Part shown: positions 24,096-32,008 of the stretch, in pieces
Layout: each line of letters starts with the position of its first letter
Position numbering within the stretch: position 1 is the stretch's first letter
Assembly (NCBI GenBank): GCA_036307825.1
Contig: JAXJWW010000075.1
Coordinates: 1-33,477 of the forward strand
Length of the DNA stretch: 33,477 bases
Origin: RGIG9060 sp036307825
GTDB taxonomy: Bacteria; Spirochaetota; Spirochaetia; Treponematales; Treponemataceae
Direction: 5' to 3'
Made by a program: the position numbers and the translations under genes
Notes under the pieces: model-generated
Database searches by the model: none
What the model saw: only the letters and a program-made list of their open reading frames with translations
Told to the model about the DNA's origin: nothing

Positions 24096-24123
24096 TTGAC
24101 GGGGGGGGGATTTTTGATAAAAT
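24096..24123 (+). promoter_or_regulatory. poly-G promoter of membrane protein gene 2
   Basis: TTGACG (24096-24101) and TAAAAT (24118-24123), 16-base spacer, with nine G at 24101-24109. The -10 is closer to consensus than in the first copy. Confidence 0.68.
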
Positions 24124-24161
24124 GAATTTATAAAAATCATAAATTTTTTAGGAGGAATTCT

Positions 24162-24809
24162 ATGAAAAATAGACTTCACGACAAAAAGGCAGGAATCGCT
24201 ATTCTTGTTTCACTTATCATTATCTCTGTAGCAGAAGTTATCTATCGAGCAATTATTGCAAATGGGATTGTTTTTACAACATCAAATTTTGGAGAACAAT
24301 TAACAGTAATCATTTTTGCTTTAATGATTCTTATTTTAACTGCAAAAGGAAAAGACAGAGTTTGTTACATCTTATATGGAGCATGGATTGCTTACTTCGT
24401 TATGGATCAAGCCTTTGAATTGCCTGGTATGGTTGGAGAATTAATAATGAATTTTTCTGCAACTGGTATTGCTATTTCAACTATTCTTCTTCGCTTACTT
24501 TCAATGCTATGCATTATTGTACTTAGTGCACTTCTTGTAGAATATATGAACGATGGTTCTATTTATAATCGTGCATTTAACATACTTACCGTGATTACAA
24601 TTTTACTTCATGTAGTAACTATTGTTTTGAGTATCTGTGGTATTATTTTTGATGTAGTTCCAAACGGAATTGACCTTGCACTCTTACAACAACAGGTTAT
24701 GCTCGTTATCTTTAACAACTTATATCGTATTGCAATGGTATTCTTGTTTACATTCTTTGCATACGATAGTGCGAAAAAACAATTAAGCAAAGTAGATTTT
24801 TCTAAATAA
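24162..24809 (+). CDS. small integral membrane protein, paralog 2 of a tandem pair
   Basis: A 215-residue paralog of the preceding gene. The first 25 codons (through IIISVAEV) and the last 18 residues are almost the same, while the central membrane segments are much diverged and an extra loop lies near residues 165-185. The conserved blocks KGKDRVCYILYGAW, FELP and LLVEYMNDG are retained, so the fold should be the same. The paralogs may differ in what their variable middle recognises. AGGAGG precedes the ATG. It is followed by a third copy of the terminator segment and then by the convergent chemotaxis gene. Confidence 0.8.
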   Translation: MKNRLHDKKAGIAILVSLIIISVAEVIYRAIIANGIVFTTSNFGEQLTVIIFALMILILTAKGKDRVCYILYGAWIAYFVMDQAFELPGMVGELIMNFSATGIAISTILLRLLSMLCIIVLSALLVEYMNDGSIYNRAFNILTVITILLHVVTIVLSICGIIFDVVPNGIDLALLQQQVMLVIFNNLYRIAMVFLFTFFAYDSAKKQLSKVDFSK

Positions 24810-24870
24810 AAAAGATGCTGAAATAAATTCAGCATGACGAATGAAAAGTTCAGTATAATGAACGAAAAAA

Positions 24871-24902
24871 GAGTTGTCGTAATTGGCAACTCTTTTTTTT
24901 TT
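24871..24902. terminator. bidirectional terminator between membrane protein gene 2 and the chemotaxis gene
   Basis: Third copy of GAGTTGTC / GGCAACTC with loop GTAATT, then about ten T; six A before the stem provide the T run for the convergent minus-strand gene. Confidence 0.85.
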
Positions 24903-24931
24903 GTGTTCTAAAAATATTGCTTGATAAAAAT

Positions 24932-26749
24932 TTATTCTGTTTTATAACCTGCAACTAAATTATTTAAATTTTCTGTTAAAGATAAATTTTGTGTTGCAGA
25001 TTCAGAAGCGTTTTTTGCACAAGTTTTTATTTCATCCAAAGAAGAAACCATTAGGTGCGTATTTTTTAGAATATCATCAGAAGACTTTCCTAAAGACAAC
25101 ATATTTTTAAAAACAGATTCTCCATTTTCATTCATTTCTTCTGAATCGCGCATAATTGACTGGGCAGAATTATTTATCACATCAACCATTTCCATAACAT
25201 GCCGAGAACCAATACTCTGTTCATTTATTCCATCTTGAATTTCTTGCAAAACATTTTCCATCAGAATAATTCTTTCACCCAAAGAATTAAATGTTTGTTC
25301 AGAAACTTTTGATGCATCCGCAATTCCTTGAATAGATTGATTAACTTTTTGTAAAAGTTCTTTTATTGCCTCTGTTTGTTTATTTGAAGTTTCTGCCAAG
25401 GCTTTAATTTCACCTGCAACAACACTAAATCCCGCACCAGCTTTTCCTGCATGAGCCGCTTCAATAGATGCATTCATTGCAAGTAAATTAGTTTGCGCCG
25501 CAATATTAGTAATTGTTACATTTGCTTCTTGTAAGTTATTTGCTTCTTCTTCAACTTCATTTACTTTTTCTCTAACAAGATTTTGTAAACGAATTCCCTC
25601 TTTTGTTTCAGTTACAATTTTTTCGTAATCTTCTGCCATCATATTAACACTACGAGAAATTGATTCGATGTTAGAAGTAATTTCTTGAATAGAACTTGAT
25701 GACTCTCTAATTGCAGAAGTTTGATTATTTAAATTTGAAGTAAGAGAATTTATTTTTTCTCTAAGATTGCTAATATTTCCAGAAGCTTGCATAGTTAAAA
25801 TATTTTGCTTATCAGCTTGTTTATCAATTCCATCAACTTCTTCTTTTATTGTATCAATTTGTGAAACAGTCGTTTCACTATTTGCAAAAAGATTTTCACT
25901 TTTATCTGACAAAGTAACTAAAGAAGATTTTACTAACGAAATCATTCTTTGTAATTTTTCAATTACAGAATTACATGCGATTGATAATTCACCTAACTCA
26001 TCTTCAGTTTTAGATTCAAGTCTTGCAGTTAAATCAGTTTCGCCATCAGCAATTTCTTTCATTGCGTCTGTAACAGTTTTAAGTTTTTTGAAAAATGAAG
26101 ATAGATAAAGAAAAGAAAAAATAGAAAAAACTAATAAAAAGAAAACTCCAAGGCAAATCATAATTGCCTGAACTTTTTTTATTTCAGAAAGAAAATCAAA
26201 CACTAAAAAATCACAAGCAACAATTCCAACCACAGAATCTTTTGAATTTAAAATTGGCCCATAAAAAGTGATAATCCATCCCCACTCTTCTGTATAATAC
26301 ATTTTTGTTGCAATGTCTTTTTTTTCTTTAATACAGTTTTGGATAATTTCATAATCTTCAGAAACATCAACAATAGTTCCCGGAGTTTCTAAATCTTCAC
26401 TTGTTAAAACATCACTAGCATCAATTACATATTTAAAATTAGTATTTTGATAAGGAATCAATGTGTAAATATATGAACAGTCTGAATTATTTTTTAAGGT
26501 AAAAAGATTATTGTAAGTTTCGTAATAAAAATCATTTAAGTCATAATAGTTTTTTGAAAAAGACTCAAATTTATCTCCATCAATATAACTCTTAGATTTT
26601 TCAATTATAGAAAAACCTTGTTGATTAAAAATATTTTCTGCATTTTTTTTCATGGAATAAATTGCAAAATATGTAAGACAAATGCAAATCAAAACAATAC
26701 AAGATGTAACAAAAAGTATCAATCGTGTTTTTTGGTTGATTGTTTTCAT
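24932..26749 (-). CDS. methyl-accepting chemotaxis protein with periplasmic Cache-type sensor
   Basis: Transmembrane chemoreceptor that signals to CheA/CheW. Segment 1 (about residues 9-31) and segment 2 (about 192-215) enclose a 160-residue periplasmic sensor whose YVIDASD and GTIVDVS stretches suggest a Cache domain binding a small molecule. A HAMP linker follows (about 216-268), then the cytoplasmic coiled-coil signalling domain. Its tip reads AAQTNLLAMNASIEAAHAG and continues GAGFSVVAGEIKALAE, the usual kinase-contact hairpin. Gln/Glu pairs around it are probable methylation sites. The length (605) is typical. GAGG lies before the ATG. The ligand is unknown. It stands alone, divergent from the GH13 gene, so a link to sugar sensing is only suggestive. 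Confidence 0.95.
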   Translation of the reverse strand: MKTINQKTRLILFVTSCIVLICICLTYFAIYSMKKNAENIFNQQGFSIIEKSKSYIDGDKFESFSKNYYDLNDFYYETYNNLFTLKNNSDCSYIYTLIPYQNTNFKYVIDASDVLTSEDLETPGTIVDVSEDYEIIQNCIKEKKDIATKMYYTEEWGWIITFYGPILNSKDSVVGIVACDFLVFDFLSEIKKVQAIMICLGVFFLLVFSIFSFLYLSSFFKKLKTVTDAMKEIADGETDLTARLESKTEDELGELSIACNSVIEKLQRMISLVKSSLVTLSDKSENLFANSETTVSQIDTIKEEVDGIDKQADKQNILTMQASGNISNLREKINSLTSNLNNQTSAIRESSSSIQEITSNIESISRSVNMMAEDYEKIVTETKEGIRLQNLVREKVNEVEEEANNLQEANVTITNIAAQTNLLAMNASIEAAHAGKAGAGFSVVAGEIKALAETSNKQTEAIKELLQKVNQSIQGIADASKVSEQTFNSLGERIILMENVLQEIQDGINEQSIGSRHVMEMVDVINNSAQSIMRDSEEMNENGESVFKNMLSLGKSSDDILKNTHLMVSSLDEIKTCAKNASESATQNLSLTENLNNLVAGYKTE

Positions 26750-26792
26750 AAAATCCTCTTTTATTCTACCTTAACTTACATTTTACACCACA

Positions 26793-26798
26793 ATTATA
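26793..26798 (-). promoter_or_regulatory. -10 box of the chemotaxis receptor gene
   Basis: TATAAT on the minus strand, 44 bases before the ATG. No good -35 at the normal distance was seen. Confidence 0.45.
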
Positions 26799-26837
26799 AA
26801 TAAAGCAAACTTTATATTTTTATTGTTAAATTTTTAA

Positions 26838-26843
26838 TATAAT
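26838..26843 (+). promoter_or_regulatory. -10 box of the GH13 gene
   Basis: TATAAT 14 bases before the first ATG, giving a leader of only about 7-10 bases. No Shine-Dalgarno is visible and the -35 region is poor. Confidence 0.5.
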
Positions 26844-26857
26844 GTTATCATTTTTAT

Positions 26858-28798
26858 ATGATGAATAATAATTGGTTAAAAAGCGTCTATAGTGACGGTT
26901 CAAAATGGTTTGTTAGTAATCCACTTCCTAAAAAAGGTGAAAAAATTACTATTGCTTTGCAATTACAAGAAGATACGCCAGTAACATCTGTTTTCTTAAA
27001 AACAAAATTAAATGGTGTTGAATATTTATTTAAAATGGAAAAAGTTACTGATAAAGAACTTCTTTCTAAAAACACAGCAAAGGGTTTAATCCGATACGAA
27101 ACTTCTGTTCAAGTTTTTGAAAAGGAACTTAGATATCAATTTTATTTAGGTACAAAAGATTGTGTCTATTATTATTCCGAAAATGGAATTACAACTTACA
27201 CACAAAATGAAGCCTACGATTTTAGAATTTTAACAGATTATCAGCAACCAGAATGGGTAAAAAATGCTGTATTCTATCAAATTTTTCCAGATAGATTTTG
27301 CAACGGGAATCCAGATAATGATGTAAAAGATAACGAATATATTTTTGACGGTTATCCTGCAAAGCAAGTTAAAGAATGGGATTCAGTTCCAGAGCCTTAC
27401 GAAAAAGCCCATTGTTTAGATTTTTACGGTGGCGACCTAGAAGGAATAAAACAAAAAATCCCTTACTTAAAAAAACTTGGAGTTACAGCCCTTTACTTAA
27501 ATCCAATTTTTTATGGAGCAACTGTTCATAAATACGATTGTCTTGATTATTTCCAAGTTGATCCACATTTTGGTGGTGATAAAGCCTTAGCAGAACTTTG
27601 TACAGAACTTCACAAAAACGGAATGAAAATCATTCTTGATGTTTCAATAAATCACACAGGAATTGCTTGTAAATGGTTTAATCGTGACGGAACTTTCTTT
27701 CCTAAAACACAAGGTGCTTTTAATAATCCAGATTCACCAGAAAGAGAATTTTATTTTTTCAAAGATGATAATTCTTACAAGGCTTGGTTTGATGTTACAA
27801 CTTTGCCAACATTAAATTATACTTCAGAAAAATTACGAAATCGCCTTTACAGAGATTCTGATTCTCTTGTAAAAAAATGGTTAAAAGAGCCTTACTGCAC
27901 AGACGGTTGGCGATTTGATGTTGCAGATACAATGGCAAGAAATAATGAACTTCAACTACATCACCAAGTTTGGCCAGAAATTAGAAAAAGCATCAAAGAA
28001 GAAAATCCACAAGCCTACATTTTGGCAGAAGACTGGAGTGATTGTACAGATTTCTTAAATGGTGATGAATGGGATTCTGCAATGAATTATATTGGTTCAT
28101 TACGCCCTATCCGACAATTCTTTGGTGAAAATGATATTTTAAATATGCGAAAAGATGAACTTAGAAATATCAAATACAAAATGACAGCAAAAGATTTATC
28201 TGGAAGAATTTGCGGATTTTTGAATAGACTTCCATTTGCAATTAGACAAGTTCAATTTAACCTTTTAGGCAGTCATGATTATCCTCGTCTTCATAATAAT
28301 CCTGAAGTTTCAAAAGATGCATATATTGGTGCTGTGATTATGAACTTCACTCTTCCAGGTTGTGCAAATCTTTATTATGGTGATGAAGCCGAAATCGACG
28401 GAACAGCTCCTGCCATGGAAGGATGTCGCTATCCAATGCCTTGGAAAAAAGATATTGAAGCAACTGATGCTTACAAGATGTATTCAAATCTCATCAAGAT
28501 AAAAACAACTTCACCAGCTTTTGCTGACGGAGGTTTCAAAGTTCTTTGGGATGAAGGTTATGTTTTCTCTTTTGCAAGATTTACACCAGAAGAAGTTTAC
28601 CTCACAGTTTGTTCTTCTGACAAAAATGAAAGCCAAGTGATTTTGCCAGTTGATATTTTTGGAAGTGATTTTGCCACAATGAAACTTCCAGAAAAAGATG
28701 TTTTAGGAAATTCACTTGATGGAGAAATAAAAAACGGAAACTTGTATTTAAAAGTTCCTGCAGAAAAATCATTCTTGATAAAATTATCGTTGAACTAA
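26858..28798 (+). CDS. GH13 alpha-glucan hydrolase (neopullulanase/cyclomaltodextrinase/maltogenic amylase type)
   Basis: Hydrolyses alpha-glucosidic bonds in maltodextrins or cyclodextrins. Residues 1-125 look like the N-terminal beta domain (CBM34-like) of the GH13_20 group, followed by the catalytic barrel starting AVFYQIFPDRF. The conserved regions are DVSINHTG, the nucleophile Asp354 in GWRFDVADT, the acid/base Glu391 in ILAEDW and Asp474 in GSHDYPR. All three catalytic residues are present. There is no signal peptide, so it acts on imported oligosaccharides in the cytoplasm. The 646-residue length matches the subgroup. Either of two adjacent ATG codons (26858, 26861) could start it; neither has a Shine-Dalgarno. 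Substrate preference within the group cannot be decided. Confidence 0.92.
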   Translation: MMNNNWLKSVYSDGSKWFVSNPLPKKGEKITIALQLQEDTPVTSVFLKTKLNGVEYLFKMEKVTDKELLSKNTAKGLIRYETSVQVFEKELRYQFYLGTKDCVYYYSENGITTYTQNEAYDFRILTDYQQPEWVKNAVFYQIFPDRFCNGNPDNDVKDNEYIFDGYPAKQVKEWDSVPEPYEKAHCLDFYGGDLEGIKQKIPYLKKLGVTALYLNPIFYGATVHKYDCLDYFQVDPHFGGDKALAELCTELHKNGMKIILDVSINHTGIACKWFNRDGTFFPKTQGAFNNPDSPEREFYFFKDDNSYKAWFDVTTLPTLNYTSEKLRNRLYRDSDSLVKKWLKEPYCTDGWRFDVADTMARNNELQLHHQVWPEIRKSIKEENPQAYILAEDWSDCTDFLNGDEWDSAMNYIGSLRPIRQFFGENDILNMRKDELRNIKYKMTAKDLSGRICGFLNRLPFAIRQVQFNLLGSHDYPRLHNNPEVSKDAYIGAVIMNFTLPGCANLYYGDEAEIDGTAPAMEGCRYPMPWKKDIEATDAYKMYSNLIKIKTTSPAFADGGFKVLWDEGYVFSFARFTPEEVYLTVCSSDKNESQVILPVDIFGSDFATMKLPEKDVLGNSLDGEIKNGNLYLKVPAEKSFLIKLSLN

Positions 28799-28808
28799 CT
28801 CCACAAAA

Positions 28809-28850
28809 CAAAAAAAGGGTCTATCTAACAAAACTTGCTAGATAGACCCT
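28809..28850 (-). terminator. terminator of the rubredoxin gene (minus strand)
   Basis: Perfect 12-base inverted repeat AGGGTCTATCTA / TAGATAGACCCT (28816-28827 and 28839-28850) with an 11-base loop. The A run just left of it gives the T tail only on the minus strand. Confidence 0.85.
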
Positions 28851-28883
28851 ACGAGGAGTTGTATTTTTGTAGTAGTTTTTATG

Positions 28884-28917
28884 AAAAGCTACGCACAAAT
28901 GGTGCTTCGCTTTTTTT
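28884..28917 (+). terminator. probable terminator after the GH13 gene
   Basis: AAAAGC / GCTTTT outside and GCAC / GTGC inside, separated by a three-base mismatch on each side, followed by seven T. It lies about 85 bases after the GH13 stop, past the minus-strand terminator. Confidence 0.5.
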
Positions 28918-28959
28918 GTTTACATAAAATAAACAATCGCCAAGGAAGTTGGTTACAAT

Positions 28960-29091
28960 TTATTGTGGAACAAATTCAGATTTTGACGCACCACAAAGGG
29001 GACAAATCCAATCATCTGGTAAATCCTTAAATGGAATTTCTTCTACTTCATCATCATAAACATAACCGCATAAAGTGCATACGTATTTCAT
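28960..29091 (-). CDS. rubredoxin, unusually short
   Basis: A 43-residue iron protein for one-electron transfer. Two knuckles CTLCG (Cys5, Cys8) and CPLCG (Cys30, Cys33) hold one Fe in a Cys4 site. The aromatic and fold residues YVYDD, FKDLPDDWIC and the end SEFVPQ match rubredoxin. Ordinary rubredoxins have about 52-54 residues; here the loop between the knuckles is about nine residues shorter, as in rubredoxin domains fused to other proteins. GGAGG lies five bases before the ATG and a strong terminator follows, so it is a real single gene. It could reduce rubrerythrin or a similar oxygen-defence enzyme, none of which is in the window. Confidence 0.93.
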   Translation of the reverse strand: MKYVCTLCGYVYDDEVEEIPFKDLPDDWICPLCGASKSEFVPQ

Positions 29092-29210
29092 ATTATCCTC
29101 CGATAAAAAGTCGATGTAGAATTTTCATTCTTTACTTTAAATATAATACATAAATCTAAAAAATCAAATTTTTATTCACTTTTTTTATTTTCTTTATGGA
29201 AATTTTCGTA

Positions 29211-29216
29211 TATAAT
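29211..29216 (+). promoter_or_regulatory. -10 box directly before hydG
   Basis: TATAAT ends six bases before the ATG at 29223. No Shine-Dalgarno is present, so the mRNA is probably leaderless. This is also the reason to prefer 29223 over the ATG at 29196, which lies upstream of the -10 box. Confidence 0.6.
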
Positions 29217-29222
29217 CATAGT

Positions 29223-30770
29223 ATGGAAACTTTAAAAACATGCTCAGGTGAAAAAATCTCTTCAGTTTCAGACTGGGTAAAAAATCAAATAAAACAAGAA
29301 GAAATCGATAAATATCTTGAAAATAATCACGATTTTATTGACGATGCAAAGATAAAACAAACTTTACAAGACAACCAAAAAGTTTCAAAAGAAAGAATCC
29401 GTGGAATTTTGGAAAAAGCCCACGAAATCAACCTTATGGATGATGCTGATGTAGCCGCACTTGTAAATGTAACAGATCCAGATTTACGACAAGAAGTTTT
29501 TCAGGCTGCCGAAGAAATCAAAAAACAAGTTTACGATAACAGAATCGTAACTTTTGCACCTTTGTATTTAAGTAGCAAATGCGTAAACGGTTGTAGATAT
29601 TGTGGCTTCCGAGAAGACAACGGAATGCAAGTTCGCCGAGTTTTATCCCAAGAAGAAGTTGAAGCAGAAACTCATGTTTTAGCATCAAAAATTGGTCATA
29701 AACGACTTGTAATTGTTTTTGGTGAACATCCTGATTCAGCAGTTGATTATATCGCCGATACAATGAAAACAGTTTATTCAGTTCACGATAAAGATCGTAA
29801 CGGTGTTGGTGAAATTCGACGAGTAAATGTAAATGCCGCTCCAATGTCAATTGCCGACATGAAAAAACTTTATAATTCTGGAATCGGAACTTTTCAGGTT
29901 TTCCAAGAAACTTACGACCACGAAATTTATCGACAAATGCATCCAGCAAACACTTTAAAAGGAAATTACGGTTGGCGACTCTACTCTCTTCATCGTGCAA
30001 TGGAAGCGGGAATTGATGATGTTGCAATCGGAACTTTATTTGGCCTTGCAGATTGGAAGTTTGATGTAATGGGAATGGTTGCTCATGCTCGAGATTTGGA
30101 AAAACGATTTGGACTTGGGCCACATACAATTTCAGTACCTCGATTGGAACCTGCTATTGGTACAGATTTTTCATTTATCAAAAACTGGGTAAGTGATGAA
30201 GATTTTAGATACATTGTTGCAGTTTTACGAGTTGCAATTCCTTATGCTGGACTTATCGTTACAAATCGTGAAAAACCTGAAATGATAAAATCACTTATCG
30301 ATATTATCACACAGCGAGATGCAGATTCTCGAATTGGAATTGGTGCTTATTCAGCTGCAGACAAAGCAGGAACCCTTGGTAAAGATGAACAACTTCTAGA
30401 TAAAGCCCAATTTGAACTTGGCGACACACGAAGTCTTGATGCAATTATTAGAGAACTTGCAGAAACCGGACACATCGTTTCATTCTGTACAGCAGGATAC
30501 CGTTGTGGTAGAACTGGTAAAAAAATCATGGGACTTTTGAAAAGCGGACAAGAAGGTTGTTTCTGTAAATTAAATGCAGTTTTAACTTTCCAAGAATGGC
30601 TTGAAGATTTTGCTTCTGAAGAAACTAGAAAAATCGGAATGGAAATTATCAATAAAGAAATTTTAGAAATCAAAAATCGTGTTCCTAAAGATTTCTCTCA
30701 GCCAATTTTTGATTCTTTTATAAAATCTTATGATAATATTTGTAAAGGAAACAGAGATTTATATTTTTAA
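29223..30770 (+). CDS. hydG: [FeFe]-hydrogenase maturase HydG, radical SAM enzyme (variant)
   Basis: Splits tyrosine to give the CO and cyanide ligands of the hydrogenase H-cluster. The radical SAM cluster motif is Cys120-x3-Cys124-x2-Cys127 (KCVNGCRYCGF), inside a ThiH/HydG-type barrel. The C-terminal region SFCTAGYRCGRTG to CFCKLNAVLTF corresponds to the second cluster domain of HydG. The usual second Cys of a CxxC there is Gly425, and a Cys stands three residues later (Cys428), with Cys446 and Cys448 further on. The auxiliary cluster may therefore be bound differently. The predicted 515 residues from ATG 29223 are somewhat longer than the usual 470. No hydE, hydF or hydrogenase gene is in the window. 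A paralog with another role is possible. Confidence 0.82.
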   Translation: METLKTCSGEKISSVSDWVKNQIKQEEIDKYLENNHDFIDDAKIKQTLQDNQKVSKERIRGILEKAHEINLMDDADVAALVNVTDPDLRQEVFQAAEEIKKQVYDNRIVTFAPLYLSSKCVNGCRYCGFREDNGMQVRRVLSQEEVEAETHVLASKIGHKRLVIVFGEHPDSAVDYIADTMKTVYSVHDKDRNGVGEIRRVNVNAAPMSIADMKKLYNSGIGTFQVFQETYDHEIYRQMHPANTLKGNYGWRLYSLHRAMEAGIDDVAIGTLFGLADWKFDVMGMVAHARDLEKRFGLGPHTISVPRLEPAIGTDFSFIKNWVSDEDFRYIVAVLRVAIPYAGLIVTNREKPEMIKSLIDIITQRDADSRIGIGAYSAADKAGTLGKDEQLLDKAQFELGDTRSLDAIIRELAETGHIVSFCTAGYRCGRTGKKIMGLLKSGQEGCFCKLNAVLTFQEWLEDFASEETRKIGMEIINKEILEIKNRVPKDFSQPIFDSFIKSYDNICKGNRDLYF

Positions 30771-30806
30771 TAAATTTTTTGTAAATTAATTTTTGCATAA
30801 AATGAC

Positions 30807-30855
30807 AAAGCGACAATTGAAGTTTTTTATAATTTCTTCAGTTGTCGCTTTTTTT
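30807..30855. terminator. bidirectional terminator between hydG and the lipocalin gene
   Basis: Sixteen-base arms AAAGCGACAATTGAAG and CTTCAGTTGTCGCTTT with one mismatch, a 13-base loop and T runs on the plus strand; A residues precede the left arm for the opposite direction. It separates two convergent genes. Confidence 0.85.
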
Positions 30856-30870
30856 ATTTAGAAAAATTTA

Positions 30871-31410
30871 TTAGTTATTTTGATTTACCCAATATAATTT
30901 AGATAAATCATAACCATAACTTCTTGCAATGTCTAAGAATTTTGTCTTAACATCTTCTGGAATAGTTTTTGTACGACTTAAAATCCAAAGATAATCTGTA
31001 GTTCCACCTGAAACCAAAGAATATGTATATTCAGAATCTAAAGCTAAAATTGTGTAGTCTCCATAGAAAGGACCAAAGAAAGAAACTTTTAATTCTCCAA
31101 CATCTTTTGCACCACGAAACTTTGCTTTTCCAATGGAAGTTTTCCATTTTCCTTTTGTAACATCATATCCGCTATTTTCTACACGAACTGTACCATCTTC
31201 ATTTAATGAATAAAAAGCTTGAGTTTTATCCATATCTTTTTCAAACCAAGAATCATATCTTGCAATTTCATACCATTTGCCAAGATATTTACTTACATCA
31301 AAATTTACAACACCTGAAGCACCTGTAATTTTTGTTCCACAAGAAAGAAAACTTGTAATAGCAAAAAACATAAGCACACCTAGGATACTATGTTTAACAT
31401 AGTTTTTCAT
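30871..31410 (-). CDS. lipocalin-family lipoprotein (Blc type)
   Basis: A 179-residue lipoprotein with an N-terminal signal ending FLSC, Cys24 being the lipidation site. The lipocalin hallmark is LGKWYEIARYDSWFE (near residue 44), followed by FYSLNEDGTVRVENSGY and FFGPFYGDYTILALD, all as in bacterial Blc lipocalins. Such proteins bind fatty acids or lysophospholipids at the envelope. The second half, LWILSRTKTIPE, matches the last strand and helix. The AAGAGG before the ATG supports the start. The gene is divergent from trxA. Its ligand is unknown. Confidence 0.92.
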   Translation of the reverse strand: MKNYVKHSILGVLMFFAITSFLSCGTKITGASGVVNFDVSKYLGKWYEIARYDSWFEKDMDKTQAFYSLNEDGTVRVENSGYDVTKGKWKTSIGKAKFRGAKDVGELKVSFFGPFYGDYTILALDSEYTYSLVSGGTTDYLWILSRTKTIPEDVKTKFLDIARSYGYDLSKLYWVNQNN

Positions 31411-31561
31411 CCTTTACCTCTTTGTAAAAAAATTAGTTTGTAACACAAACTTGATATAAACATAATTCATAAAATTTTGCATTGCAAATAAAATTTAGTA
31501 GTCGATTTATAAATTATGTATTATATTTAAATAAGAGAATAAATTACATGGAGGGAATTTT

Positions 31562-31864
31562 ATGTTAACAATAACTAAAGATAACTTTGAACAAGAAGTA
31601 TTAAAATCTGATAAAAAGGTTCTTGTGGACTTTTGGGCTAGTTGGTGTGGACCATGCAGAATGTTAAGTCCAATAATAGATGAAATTGCAAAGGAAACAG
31701 ACAAGGTAAAAATTGGAAAAGTAAATGTTGATGAAGAAAGTGAACTTGCAACTCAGTTTGCAGTAATGAGTATTCCAACTCTAATTCTTTTTGAAAATGG
31801 AAAACCCGTAAAACAAATGGTTGGAGCACAACCTAAAAGTGCAATTTTAAGCATGATTGAATAA
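31562..31864 (+). CDS. trxA: thioredoxin
   Basis: A 100-residue thioredoxin that reduces protein disulfides in the cytoplasm. The active site is WCGPC (Cys29 and Cys32) in DFWASWCGPCRML, and the cis-proline is in MSIPTLILF. The fold residues KVNVDEESELATQF are typical. Length is a little short of the usual 105 but complete. GGAGG lies before the ATG. A terminator follows 60 bases after the stop, so it is a single gene. Confidence 0.96.
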   Translation: MLTITKDNFEQEVLKSDKKVLVDFWASWCGPCRMLSPIIDEIAKETDKVKIGKVNVDEESELATQFAVMSIPTLILFENGKPVKQMVGAQPKSAILSMIE

Positions 31865-31922
31865 TCAATAAATTACAAATCTTACACTTATAATTGAAAT
31901 TATATTGATAAATCATTAAAAT

Positions 31923-31962
31923 ATCAGATGGATGTTTTTATAAATGTTCATCTGATTTTTTT
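31923..31962 (+). terminator. terminator after trxA
   Basis: ATCAGATG / CATCTGAT (31923-31930 and 31949-31956) with an 18-base loop and seven T. Confidence 0.75.
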
Positions 31963-32008
31963 GTTTTAAAAGATAAAATCAAATTTGACTGTAGGAGAAT
32001 TAACTTTT

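Larger units (their letters stand above)
23987..24811 (+). repeat. tandem repeat unit B
   Basis: Second copy of the unit described at 23174. It differs from unit A in the first hairpin (one arm altered to ATGATGAA) and has TAAAAT instead of TAAAGT in the promoter. Its length of 825 bases, against 813 for A, reflects the longer gene. Confidence 0.9.

Noticed and set aside
26807..26814. TAAAGTTT on the minus strand upstream of the chemotaxis gene, matching a sigma-28 -35 box
   Set aside because: No matching GCCGATAA-like -10 follows at the required distance; TATAAT nearby is the better promoter element.
29518..30129. 203-codon minus-strand frame inside hydG
   Set aside because: It is antisense to a well-conserved radical SAM gene, has a skewed Leu/Gln/Arg composition, and has no ribosome site.
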